64,000 bases of DNA from Paramoeba atlantica (Eukaryota > Discosea). The position numbers and the translations under genes are program-made. This document shows positions 9,184 through 18,904 of this stretch, in pieces. Each line of letters starts with the position of its first letter. Positions within the stretch are counted from its first letter, which is position 1. The notes beneath the pieces are model-generated. The model did no database searches and was not told the DNA's origin. It saw only the letters and a program-made list of their open reading frames with translations. The DNA lies in assembly GCA_977017575.1 (NCBI GenBank), contig CDRNVI010000032.1, positions 1 to 64,000 of the forward strand, read 5' to 3'.

Positions 9184-9567
9184 AACAATCCAAATCACTC
9201 CGGATTGCTCCGGATGGTCACTGGCAAGCCAGACCCTTCACAGACAGATTTGGAGGTTCCGAGGCCGACGTCCTATACCAGTTTCCGCTTTCCCAAGGCG
9301 GCACCAACAACAACACTGATATATCAGTTGAGGTCTTTGTACTCTTTCACTCTCTAGTTGCCCCCCCCCGTGGAGGGATGAGCCGGGTAAGAGAGCTGGT
9401 TCCATGAGGGGAGGGTCCGGACGGTCTTACGAGTACTGGGCCTAGTCGGTTATCAGCCCAGCCTCTTAGAGTGAGGCCGCCGGGAATATTGCGATGAGCG
9501 GGTTTGAACTCGCCGTCTGTGCACCATGTGCTTCAAACTTTGAATTCTTGCCACTCCGCCACCTCCC
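9184..9567 (-). mobile_element. SINE-L, near full length, with a second head
   Basis: Reverse-oriented copy with a diverged part around 9311-9370. The head (GAATTCTTGCCACTCCGCCACCTCC in reverse, 9541-9565) is followed at 9568-9604 by another, slightly different head in the same orientation. This is a tandem duplication of the first ~35 bp. The insertion lies at the 5' side of a LINE fragment. Confidence 0.85.
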
Positions 9568-9604
9568 CCTTCAAACTTTGAGTTCTTGCCAATCCGCCAC
9601 CTCT

Positions 9605-11289
9605 GCGAACGCTTAGATGATGCTGTCCAACATACCACTGAACATTTCTTTCGTCCTCTGAGCGATAGGGCCCGACGCCAGGCACAACGCGAAAAGCGGT
9701 ACGGGGGGTTGGGGCTCCGTTCAGCGGAGGAACAATCGAGTTCCGCATACGTGGCCTCCGTCGCTTTCGCCTCAGACAAGGACCAATGGGACCCGGCGGA
9801 TGCCGAGGGGTTCAACCAAGCTGCACAGGAGGTCAATAAACGCGCCGGGACAACTATGGTACAACAATGTGGATTAATACCGAAAAGTCTCGCATTGTCG
9901 ACGGACTCTCCTTACTCAAATAATAACGAGCAGGAATCTAGCCAAGAGCTCGTAATCCCTCGCCAGCGTGATCTTAGTCATGCCATCGCCTCCCGCGAAT
10001 TTCGGGAGGCCTTTTCTCGTGCCGATCTCCGAACGAGGGCCAGATGGATATCGGAAACGGGAGAAGGGGCCTCGGAGTGGGCTTTCGTAATCCCCTCTAA
10101 GAAAAACGGCTTGGCCTACACACCAACTGAATTTCGTACTCTTGTGCGGTGGTGGCTCGGAGACGCTATTTACCCGGCTTCCCGGCCATGTCCTATGGAG
10201 AAATGCGCGCTGTCACTTGACCCCGAGGGTGACCACGCACTGGTATGCAAGTGCGGGAACGGTATCATATCACGACACAACGCTATAGCGGGACAGTTCT
10301 CCTCAGAATGCGCGAAAGCTGGGTTTACCCCGCGGCGAGAAGTGAAGAGAGAAGAAGAAGAAGAAGAAGTCAGTTTGCACTCTGTGCTCTGAATTCAGAC
10401 AGATCCAGACAGAAGACACGGAGGTCTCTGCAGCGCCAACCGTTAGGGTAGAGTCTCAGGTCACCGACCTTCGTTGTCTTGCTACCCCCTTCCAAGACGG
10501 CACTCGACGCCTTGCGGCCCGAGCACGGCTACCCAACCGTAGCTACCAGGACGGGCGCCCACCCCGTTGCATCGTGTAGGCTGTGTCTCAAGCCTCCTTT
10601 GCGTAAGCAGCTCGCAATTTAGCGGCTGCGCTGGAGCCTGGTTCAGCTCGGCGGTTCCGGGTCGGTCCTCCAGGGGAGCGGGGTTGGGTGTGGGCCTTGA
10701 AGGCACTCCTGATCGCTTTCCCTTTGTAGTGAGGCCGCCAGGTTGCGAGTTTTGTCGATAGCGGGAATCGAACCCACAACCTGCAGGTTGTAAGGCCCAC
10801 CGTCTACCAACTACGCCCACACCGCGAGAATTGAGCCTGGGGAACACGGGTCCTGGGGGCGCCCTCACTAGGCCAGGGGACGTCTTCCTCTCTACTTTCG
10901 ACGTAGGCCATTCTCTTGTATTAGACTTCGCCGTCACGCATGTTCAGCAGCCAAAGTATACGGACTTAGTCCGTGATGCTAACTGGGTGACGGCGGGTCT
11001 TTTGCGGAGCGCTACGCAACGGAGAACAAGAAGAAACAAAGAGAGGAAGAAGACGCAGCGCGTCACAAGTTTGGCGCTATTGCGGTGGAGTCATAAGGGG
11101 CATGGTGGCCCAGTGCCCACGCGATACTCAAGGAAGCCGCCACTTCCCGGGCAGCGTACTCCGGGGGCACGCTCAGAAGGGGGAAGCACTACACTAACTC
11201 GTGACGACACTAAACGTCGCCCTAATGAGGACACAAGCTCGTATGCTCGTATTGCGACTGCCTACATCATCCCCCGACGCGATTATTAA
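9605..11289 (+). mobile_element. LINE fragment: C-terminal part of a reverse-transcriptase protein, interrupted by SINE-V
   Basis: The frame reads GGLGLRSAEE, later LVRWWLGDAI, a CPMEKCALSL stretch, then GDHALVCKCG with RHNAIAG. These are features of the cysteine/histidine C-terminal region of many non-LTR retrotransposon proteins. After the SINE-V insertion (10,346-10,823) the same protein resumes with RPGDVFLSTF and LDFAVTHVQQP. This LINE differs from the RNase H-bearing family at 2180 and 39,870. The RT core is absent (5' truncated). Confidence 0.7.
10346..10823 (-). mobile_element. SINE-V, full length, inserted into a LINE
   Basis: The tRNA-like head lies at the right end (reverse of GGGCGTAGTTGG and GGTTCGATTCC). 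Body and tail run leftward to a CTT-rich tract at 10,346-10,370. Flanks GCGAGAAGTGA (10,335-10,345) and GCGAGAATTGA (10,824-10,834) are an 11-bp target duplication with one difference. The LINE protein frame is continuous on both sides. Confidence 0.9.
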
Positions 11290-11520
11290 TGGATACGGAA
11301 TTGAAGAGTAATGTTCATGCGAAATGGGTTTTCTACTCGTGAGCTCAACCGGTACGAGCTGGGATTTAATTATGGGTGGTAGGGCGCAGTGTGGGGGGGT
11401 AGGAAAAACCCCGGGTGTTTTTACATTCCGGGTGTCACTTTTTCACTGCATCCCTCTTCAGGGAGGCGGCTTCATGGGAGGAAATTGTTTGCTAGTTTGG
11501 GGTGGGATGATTGCTTGTGG
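11290..11520. other. Unassigned stretch downstream of LINE
   Basis: May be the LINE 3' untranslated region. No coding or structural feature recognised apart from GT/G-rich runs. Confidence 0.3.
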
Positions 11521-11524
11521 AAGA

Positions 11525-12045
11525 AGGAAAAAAAATTCAACTTGGCGAAAAAAATGGCAAAAAAAATATTTTTCCAAAATCATTTCCCCTATTGTATTTT
11601 GATAGTTTGGGACCTACACTAGCTTTCTCCGCAGTTGTTTTCGCAAGGTATCCATTCTTCGAACCGTGGTGCGCCCCTCAAAATGACCCATTTTTGACTA
11701 AAAAAGGTGAAAAAGTATTTTTCGGACCTAAAGGGGCATTTTTGTGTTTTGAATGGTATGGTTGGAGTCGCATTCTCTACCCAATACGTTCGGTAGGCTT
11801 CCATTCATGCCTACGAGTGATTTCCCACGCGCAAATGTCGGATTTAGTGCTCTGACAGCAAAAATACGCGAAAATCACCCCATTTTTACCCGAATTTCGG
11901 CTATTTTTGGCTATAATCTTTCCGTTTTCTTTAGCTTTCCAGGATAAATTTTCTTTTTTATTCTCTTCGTTAAACGCGGCGGTAGTTTTCAACGCCGAGC
12001 GCACAGCATGAGTGACTTCTAAGTTGAAAACAACAACCGCGTTTT
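11525..12045 (+). repeat. R900 repeat, 5'-truncated copy
   Basis: Nearly identical to 6610-7110 (AAAATCATTTCCCCTATTGT through the FB left arm), but the FB right arm is cut at GCGTTT. A run of T/CAATTTTTTTT units (12,045-12,075) follows. Confidence 0.9.
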
Positions 12046-12084
12046 TTTTTCAATTTTTTTTCAATTTTTTTTCAATTTTGGACC

Positions 12085-12470
12085 ACGGGAGCCCCCTTTT
12101 ATATTTTTTTCTTCTATTATATTACTGTGTTCCTCTTTATATTTTCACTGTTTTTGTTCACAAATACGCGAAAATCACCCCATTTTCATCTCTACCCAAT
12201 ACGTTCGGTAGGCTTCCATTCATTTCTACAAGTGATTTCCCACGCGCAAATGTCGGATTTAGTGCTCTGACAGCAAAAATACGCGAAAAATCACCCAATT
12301 TTTACCCGAATTTCGGCTATTTTTGGCTATAATCTTTCCGTTTTCCAGGCTAAATTCTCTTTTTTAGGCTCTTCGTTAAACGCGGCGGTAGTTTTCAACG
12401 CGAAGCGCGCAGCATGAGTGACTTCTAAGTTGAAAACAACAACCGCGTTTAACGAAGAGCCTAAATATGT
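12085..12470. repeat. R900 pieces joined head to head
   Basis: 12,085-12,163 is the AT-rich 5' block of R900 in reverse. 12,164-12,470 is the 3' third in forward orientation, ending in a complete FB palindrome (about 12,360-12,470). The junction lacks the middle of the unit. Confidence 0.8.
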
Positions 12471-12477
12471 GGTTCGT

Positions 12478-12560
12478 ATCTGTAGGTATGTGTGAGTTTC
12501 TGTAAATTTCTGTGAATCGCTGTGGGCTGCTGTGAGTATCTGTGGGTAGCTGTGGGTATT
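12478..12560 (+). repeat. Decamer tandem repeat (TCTGTGGGTA-like)
   Basis: About eight degenerate copies of a TCTGTGxGTA-type 10-bp unit. A short related piece (CGCTGTGAGT) occurs at 15,721-15,742 just before the second IS30 relic. Bases 12,561-12,829 hold nothing I recognise. Confidence 0.7.
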
Positions 12561-12829
12561 TTTATTTCTCGTAAGAGCCTGAAAGACGAGAAGAGGACCT
12601 AAAAAGATCGGTGGTTAAGGAGGTTAGCATATCCATGATTTCGAAACAGTAAAAGTAACAAAAGGTTTGGTCCAAAAGCAATTTAAACAAAGTGCAATTG
12701 AAATAGCAAACTGACTGCGCCCCAAAAAGAACGGTAATTAAAAGAAGCGGTAATGAAATGTTGTTAAATGAATATGCAGTATGATGTCGAGAAATAAGCA
12801 TTATTTATTTATTTATAGCTACTGAGTAT

Positions 12830-14069
12830 TATTTTCCACGTTTCGTTTCCGAAAGAAGTACGTAGGTATAGTTGACTGAAACTCCGCGCAAGGACTCCGC
12901 GTCGTAGGGTTGGGGTACCTCGATGGCATGGACTTGTGCTCCTTGAACTTCTTCACCAACAATGCTTTCCCAGCTTCGTTAATAGGTTTATACTTACACT
13001 TTTATCGATGACGAAGGAACATTTCAACATTCTGAACGATAAGGCAAGAACCAAATGCATAGAATAGAGTACGGTTCAGATCTTTGTTTCAATGTTTAAA
13101 GGCTTTCCATTCACTCTAAGAGGATGGGGTGATAACCGACTAGGCCCGGTACTCGGAGGACCGTCCCGGATACTCCCCTCAGGGAACCAGCTCCCTTACC
13201 CGGCTTACACCTCTTGGGTGATCCGTGTTGACGTACAGTTCGTCGACGCAGCGTGTTGGTAACAGCACGTTGGTGCCGCCTTGGAAAAGCGGACACTGGT
13301 AGAGTACGTCGTCCTCGGAACTTCCAAATCTGTCTGTGAAGGGTCTGGCTTGCCAGTGACCATCCGGAGCGATCCGGAATGATTTGGATTTTTCAACCAT
13401 ATCATTGAATTCGAGTTTTTTGTCAGCTTCGTCATCGTAATCTTGCTCTGTTTGACTAAGAAGCCTCTTTAATGGCGATATTTGGGTCTTAGTAAAAGGG
13501 CGGATCACTTCTGAGCACCCTTTGAATCCGCCGTCGGCGAGGCACCTTATTTTATGAATTTTAAGAATATCTGTGATTTTGGTGTGCTCAAGAATGTTGT
13601 TGTCAGGGGTGGAACCGGTATAAGATTTTCGGGGAAGAAACACACATATCCTGAGAATGTTCACCCCACTGCGGCTTTCACGACATGATCTGCATACTTG
13701 GGCTGAAAACACCTATCCGAGGATCTCACATAAATTGGAACGGTGTCAAGGGCGAGAAGAACATCTTTAGAAAAAAAGTCATCCGTTGTATTCGCTTCAT
13801 GTAGGAGAATATCGGCTCGAAAAACTAACCAATTGCCTTGTAGCTCACGGTGCAACGTTTCAAAAAATTCAGGAATTTTTGCCCCGCAAGTGCTTTAAGA
13901 CCAACCGCATCCAAATTTGGCGGTTAAGTGGTCTGCAACAGTGTCATAGTTCCCCCCTTTGCGGAGAAACAAAAATGAGGAAAAAATTAACTCTTCATCG
14001 TAACCAATTTTTCGCAAGTAGTCGTATGTGGCGTGTGTAAGTCCACAAGGAGGGAGTTCTGAGGGCATA
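12830..14069 (-). pseudogene. PIF/Harbinger-like DDE transposase, interrupted by SINE-L
   Basis: Reading leftward from an ATG near 14,069: MPSELPPCGLTHATYDYLRK, a helix-turn-helix-like YDTVADHL region, then the catalytic core. The core has LDTVPIYV (first Asp), GSTPDNNIL (second Asp) and CLADGGFKG (third acidic position), as in the DDE_Tnp_4/HARBI1-type fold. A SINE-L sits at 13,093-13,395. Past it, INEAGKALLVKKFKEH and TYFFRKRNVE form a basic tail. In-frame stops (for example a TAA after GCGWS) and the SINE show it is dead. The zinc-ribbon gene upstream in the same orientation is its likely partner. Confidence 0.65.
13093..13395 (+). mobile_element. SINE-L, 5'-truncated
   Basis: Starts at CACTCTAAGAGG inside the family body (no tRNA-like head) and ends at GAATGATTTGGATT plus T. 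It interrupts the Harbinger-like transposase. No clear target duplication was found. Confidence 0.85.
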
Positions 14070-14249
14070 AAAAAAAAGAAACAATGGCAGAAAAGCTATA
14101 AATAATACTATGCAGTTGTACCAATTACAATGAACTGTAACTTAAGCTTTATACGCGCAAAATTAATTTGTATCAAACTATTTATAAGTGGGAAAACATA
14201 AATATCGAATCTTACTTCGTATCCCCTTGTTCCTTTAAACCAACCTTTT

Positions 14250-15512
14250 TTAGAGAGTAATCACTTCAACTTCAGTTTCAATGTTCAAAATAGCTCTCTT
14301 TGTGCTCTTCTGAACATGCAGCAACTTGAAATCTCCATCATTGGATTTCGGCAACAAGACTTTCAACGAGCACAGAACGGAGAAAAGGTCATCCGGCGTT
14401 TCTGCGCCGCTGAAAATGGCATCCTTAGCCAAATACAAAAAACCAAATCCAAATCATTCCGGATTGCTCCGGACGGTCACTGGAAAGCCAGGCCCTTCAC
14501 AGACAGATTTGGAAGTTCCGAGGCCGACGTCCTCTACCAGTGTCCGCTTTTCCAAGGCGGCACCAACGTGCTGTTGCCAACACGCTGCGTCGACGAATTC
14601 ACGTCAACACGGCTCACCCAAGAGGTATGAGCCGGGTAAGAGAGCTGGTTCCATGAGGGGAGGGTCCGGGACGGTCCTACGAGTACTGGGCCTAGTCGGT
14701 TATCAGCCCAGCCTCTTAGAGTGAGGCCGCCGGGAATACTGCGATGAGCGGGTTTGAACTCGCCGTCTGAGCACCATGTGCTTCAAACTTTGAGTTCTTG
14801 CCACTCCGCCACCTCCCCCTACTCCGCCACCTTCCCCTACTCCGCCACCTCCCCCTTTTTAGCCAAATACAAACAATCACGACGGATTGTATATCCTTCA
14901 AGCAGGTCTCTTCTTCCTTCGTCTTCCTTCCTTCCTTCAAGCAGGTCTCCAATCTGATCATGGATCATAGCAATTCGCTCTTCCCTTTGCTCCTTAACAT
15001 TCTTGGCAGCAGTTCCCTTGTAGGTTGTCCAAATGCGGCGCATCGTCTTTGATAGAACGGGGGCGTCTGCAGAGGGAAGCTCACGACGGAAATATTCGGC
15101 TACGGAAGTTGCCGCACGGCTATACACTTTCGACTTTCACACAGTAAAGCTTCGCTGTATAATGCAAAGTACTTGGTCCACAAGTGCGAATGTCAACTTC
15201 CGTTGGCATACTGTCCACCCTTCGTAGACACATCATGCTTCCTGGACTCTCTTTTGGTCCAACCCACGCTTGGCACACTTTGCCACAACTTCAGGACCCA
15301 AGGTTTGATGATCTTGCGGCTTATTGCAAGAGTGGCAAATGTTGCAGCCAACAGGCACGCAAAACTCGGAGCAATGGCCGCACATTTCAAGTGAGGTGCA
15401 TTCCTCATTAGTGTGCTCGTTGCCGCAATCAAGTCAAGAGGAAGGAGTCCGAGCACGGAACTGAGTAACCTTATCGCAGTAAAAACAGTGCAAATGCACA
15501 TAAAGTTCAGCC
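14250..15512 (-). pseudogene. Zinc-ribbon partner gene of a Harbinger-like transposon (copy 2), interrupted by SINE-L
   Basis: Starts MAELYVHLHCFYCD near 15,512. Cys pairs follow (CFYC, CGHC, CHSC with CNKPQD), then GLDQKRVQEA, a region with RRIWTTYKGTA, and a charged helix (KNVKEQREERIAMIHDQIGD). After the SINE-L at 14,440-14,858 it ends AIFSGAETPDDLF...VEVITL. Three in-frame stops in the ribbon half are all TGA. Alignment with 5458-6105 covers both halves. The gene lies directly upstream of the transposase at 12,830-14,069 on the same strand, the two-gene layout known for PIF/Harbinger elements, where the second protein is usually Myb-like rather than a zinc ribbon. Confidence 0.6.
14440..14858 (-). 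mobile_element. SINE-L, full length, with 15-bp target duplication
   Basis: Identical flanks TTAGCCAAATACAAA at 14,425-14,439 and 14,859-14,873. The head end (right side) carries three tandem copies of ACTCCGCCACCTYCCCCT (about 14,803-14,856), so the 5' end is locally amplified. Confidence 0.9.
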
Positions 15513-15749
15513 ATCACTTATGATTAAGAAAAACTTCTAGAAAAACGTTTAGCAGAAGATAAACTCTATTCCTATATTAAATGACTTTAGAACACAAGGT
15601 CTACAACACTGAGTATAAATCTGCTTTACCATTTTTATTTCTGTCAAAAAAACCGAAAAACAAAAACCAAAAGTCACAAAGGAATAGCAAAAACTTTGAG
15701 TACCTTTAGATTTCTTTGAATCGCTGTGAGTCGCTGTGAGTATTTTTTT

Positions 15750-15905
15750 GCGACGAAAAATGGCGATCTAGAGACTCACCAGTGGAACGGAATTTACAAA
15801 GCAGTGAATGAAAAGCTGGCCTGTAAATCCTTTTTCTGTGCCCCGTATCACTCGTGGGAAAAGGGGGCGGTGGAAAATTCAAATGGTCTTACCAACATTC
15901 GCCTA
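15750..15905 (+). pseudogene. IS30-type transposase relic (C-terminal catalytic motif)
   Basis: The frame reads ATKNGDLETHQWNGIYKAVN and then FFCAPYHSWEKGAVENSNGL. This matches the IS30 arrangement of a DNG-type motif, ~35 residues, then PYxSWxxGxxENxNGL, which carries the catalytic Glu. It begins almost exactly where the relic at 7500-8029 ends. It could be another copy of the same family or a displaced piece. It is followed by C-rich sequence and has no start codon context of its own. Confidence 0.7.
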
Positions 15906-16220
15906 CTGTATGCCCCCCCCAGTAAGATACCCCCCCCCCCCCAGTAAGAGGGATTTGGCCCTTTTTGGGCTGACCCCTGGTAAGAGAGATTTGGCTCTTG
16001 GGCCCCACAGGAGGGTTATATGGGGTAGGGGGTGGTAACCCAAATAAGCGTTTTAACACGTTTTCCGAAGAAAAAATACAAAACAATAGTCAAAAAAGTT
16101 GGGAGAAAAGAGGAAAATGGCCAAAAAAGCATACCCCCCTCAGTAAGAGAGATTTATCCATTTCAACCCAAAACCCATTCTCTTACTTGGGGGGGTATAT
16201 CACAAGGCGAGTGAGTCACT
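15906..16220. repeat. CCCCAGTAAGAGA foldback elements
   Basis: CCCCCCAGTAAGAGRGATTT motifs occur at about 15,935, 15,977 and 16,131, and a reverse copy TCTCTTACTTGGGGGGG closes the unit 16,131-16,196. The same unit, with the preceding AAAGTTGGGAGAAAAGAGGA block, recurs at 41,880-41,977. Confidence 0.65.
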
Positions 16221-16329
16221 TGAGGCACTGAGCCTCAAAGAGGTGAACATCCTAAAAGTTTTTGGATTTTTTTTTAGGTGAACAAGACAACCAAGAGGTT
16301 GAACAAACGATACTCCCTAGGTTAATTCG

Positions 16330-16395
16330 TCGTGCCCGATTTGTCGCCCGATTTGTGGCCCGATTTCGTGCCCAATTTCGTGCCCGATATCGTTT
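16330..16395 (+). repeat. CCCGATTTCGTG tandem repeat
   Basis: Five degenerate 12-13 bp units (GCCCGATTTGTC, GCCCGATTTGTG, GCCCGATTTCGT and so on). The surrounding 16,225-16,620 holds no recognisable gene. Confidence 0.6.
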
Positions 16396-16693
16396 CAGGT
16401 GAGTTTTCGAAAAAGATGTTTACAAATACGTATGAATCGAATTTAGTGACAATTTTTCAACAATTCCGATGGGTACCCCCTGCCCCCCCCCCGACTTATC
16501 ATAGCAATTTTTGAAATTTTGAAGAAAAAAACTAAAAATTTATGGGTGAAAGCGAAAAAAATATTTTTCCCAAATCAACTCCTAGACCGTTTTTTGAGAG
16601 TTTAAAGCCTTCTATACCTGTATACTCTTTGTTTTCATTTGATATTTCTCCACCCTGTTCCGGTAATACACCTAGAAAGGCCAAACTTTACCT

Positions 16694-16852
16694 GGAAGTG
16701 TGTGACACGCAAGGCCGTAGAGGAAGGTGGAGGCGCAAGGCAAAAAGGCAGAAGGCGGAGCCTTCTGTCTTTTTACCGCGGCGACGACGACTCCCTCGAG
16801 TGGGAAGCTGTAAAGCGCCATAGGGAGCATGTTCGGGTGGCTATGTAATCCA
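16694..16852 (+). repeat. Coding-like segment attached to a GAGGGAGATAC foldback (second copy)
   Basis: Counterpart of 8862-9012: WEAVKRHREHV here against WEAVRSPREHV there. The same junction leads into the foldback element. Confidence 0.45.
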
Positions 16853-17034
16853 GGCTAAAGTGGACGAGGGAGATACTAAAGGCACCTTTGGAAAACCACT
16901 TCGAAACTGGAACGGGATCTCCCGGTTTGTAGAGCATTCTGATGCGGAAAAAGGCTCTTTAACGGGTGATACCGTTCCAGTTTCGAGGTGGTTTTCCAAA
17001 GGTGCCTTTAGTATCTCCCTCGTCCACTTTAGCT
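16853..17034. mobile_element. GAGGGAGATAC foldback (MITE), intact copy
   Basis: An almost perfect hairpin. The left arm AGGCTAAAGTGGACGAGGGA followed by GATACTAAAGGCACCTTTGG is mirrored by CCAAAGGTGCCTTTAGTATC and TCCCTCGTCCACTTTAGC on the right. The arms are ~65-70 bp with a ~50-bp loop. This is the reference copy of the family. Confidence 0.85.
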
Positions 17035-17036
17035 AT

Positions 17037-17463
17037 GGCGGTACGGGCGTAGTTGGTAGACGGTGGGGCTTACAACCTGCAGGTTGTTGGTTCGATTCCC
17101 GCTATCGACAAAACTCGCAACCTGGCGGCCTCACTACAAAGGGAAAGCGATCAGGAGTGCCTTCAAGGCCCACACCCAACCCCGCTCCCCTGGAGGACCG
17201 ACCCGGAACCGCCGAGCTGAACCAGGCTCCAGCGCAGCCGCTAAATTGCGAGCTGCTTACGCAAAGGAGGCTTGAGACACAGCCTACACGATGCAATGGG
17301 GTGGGCGCCCGTCCTGGTAGCTACGGTTGGGTAGCCGTGCTCGGGCCGCAAGGCGTCGAGTGCCGCCTGGGAAGGGGGTAGCAACACGATGAAGGTCGGT
17401 GGCCTGAGGCTCTACCCTAACGGTTGGCGCTGCAGAGCCCTCCGTGTTCTTCTCTTCTCTTCT
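17037..17463 (+). mobile_element. SINE-V, full length (tRNA-Val-like head)
   Basis: A box GGGCGTAGTTGG at 17,045-17,056 and B box GGTTCGATTCC at 17,089-17,099. The loop CTTACAA between them would carry a TAC (Val) anticodon at 17,071-17,073. A ~330-bp tRNA-unrelated body follows, then a CTTCT-rich tail. It is transcribable by RNA polymerase III if active. Confidence 0.9.
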
Positions 17464-17720
17464 TTAGCCTGGATTATATTACTGTTTTCCTCTTTATATT
17501 TTCACTGTTTTTGTTCACTTGTTTTTCAATAATCGAGGGTAGAGCGGTAGTTATACAACCACCGCAATAATCGAGGGCAGAGCGGTAGTTATACAACCGC
17601 CGCAATTTTTTTCTTCTATTATATTACTGTGTTCCCCTTTATATTTTCACTGTTTCCGTTCACCTTTTTTTCAACAATCGAGTGTAGAGCGGTATTTTTA
17701 CAACCACTGCAACCTTTATA
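17464..17720 (-). repeat. R900 5' fragments and three 40-bp hairpin units
   Basis: Reverse copies of the R900 AT-rich block (TATTACTGT...TTTTGTTCAC) and of the GCGGTNGTTGTATAACTACCGC unit at about 17,528, 17,568 and 17,677, two of them in direct tandem. Confidence 0.8.
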
Positions 17721-17867
17721 ATGCATATTGCGGGGGTTGTTTACAACCTCTGACTCTTCGTCTTTATGGTTGGCCGGGTGGGGGTGAAACGAGACGGGTG
17801 ATAAAATCCAAAAAAAGGGAGGGGTATGGTCGATGAAAGGGGTGCTGTTGATTTTCATTTTCGCCAC

Positions 17868-18460
17868 GGGTCTGATTAGCCAAGTCGTCGGGTCCAGTGA
17901 CTTTACATATGGGAGGGCTTGGTTCGATTCCCACTGATGTACTTTTTGTCCGGCTACACAGGGATTAGCTAAGAAGCTTGGGTCCACGATATCTGGACGG
18001 ATTGACCCATTTGCCTAGGCCACGCAGTAGCATGAAAGGGGGTTCGAACCCGCTACTCGTAATTTTTGCGCAAACAATATGAAGCACCAACGTCGTTAGT
18101 GGGAAGCAATTTGCGAAGCCGAAGGGGGGGTATGGCGAGGGCCCGCGTGAGCGGGCCTGAGCCATACGCGACGTCGTTAGTGGGAAGCAATTTGCGAAGC
18201 CCCGCTTGACAACCACCACCGCTTTTTAACGACGCAGCTATTGCGGTGATTGTTTACAGCCCCCTTCTTTATGCTGTCCGGGGTAGGGTGGATCCAGCAG
18301 GGTGAGAAATGTGGGTCTACCACCCCACCTATCATCGATTTGGGCACAAATCACGGTGCTTAAAAACGTGGGCCCTGGGACTCGAACCCAGGTATTCGAA
18401 CCCATTGGGTAACACCTTACCTTCATGATCTGGTGATCGCAGGTTCGAAGCCCGGGAGGT
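17868..18460. other. Cluster of tRNA-like / pol III box sequences
   Basis: An A-box-like TTAGCCAAGTCG and B box GGTTCGATTCC at 17,878-17,937 (+). Further B-box-like motifs: GGGTTCGAACC (18,035-18,050, palindromic), CTGGGTTCGAGTCCCAG (reverse, near 18,364-18,381) and CAGGTTCGAAGCCC (18,439-18,452, +). None folds into a clean cloverleaf by eye. They are probably decayed tRNA genes or SINE heads. Confidence 0.35.
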
Positions 18461-18600
18461 ACATTTTCAGAAAATATATCCCTGGCACCCAAGTGCCAAA
18501 ATGCCCGATGTGGGGATCGATCCAATCTTTCGACACCTACCCAATCACAAGACACCACCCTAACTACGTCGTTAGTGGGAAGCAATTTGCGAAGCCGAAG
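18088..18600 (+). repeat. 31-bp direct repeat, three copies
   Basis: ACGTCGTTAGTGGGAAGCAA then TTTGCGAAGCC occurs at about 18,089, 18,170 and 18,566. The copies are near identical, and the first two lie 81 bp apart. Confidence 0.8.
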
Positions 18601-18634
18601 CAGCTACACACCGACATTGTCCCACTGATAATGC

Positions 18635-18710
18635 ATAATGTAACCTCGTGACGCATAATGTAACCCGATAAAGCATATTGTAACCTGATGACGCATAATA
18701 TAAACTAACG
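18635..18710 (+). repeat. 20-bp tandem repeat (GCATAATGTAACCTGATGAC)
   Basis: Four degenerate units in a row, all with GCATAWTRTAACC and a GATRAM spacer. Confidence 0.75.
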
Positions 18711-18904
18711 TCAGACTCAGTGGCCCGGCCGGCCCCTCCGTGCGTTCGGCCTCTCATATTCCCCAAAACCCCCGCTAAATAGTGGAGGGAGGTGGCAGTT
18801 GTGGGGTATGGAGGCCTCTCGCAACTCCGGGGCCTCACCGGGAGCAGGGATGAAATCCTAGCGCTCTTTAACTTTTTATTTTCTCTTAGCGCTCTTTTTA
18901 TTTT

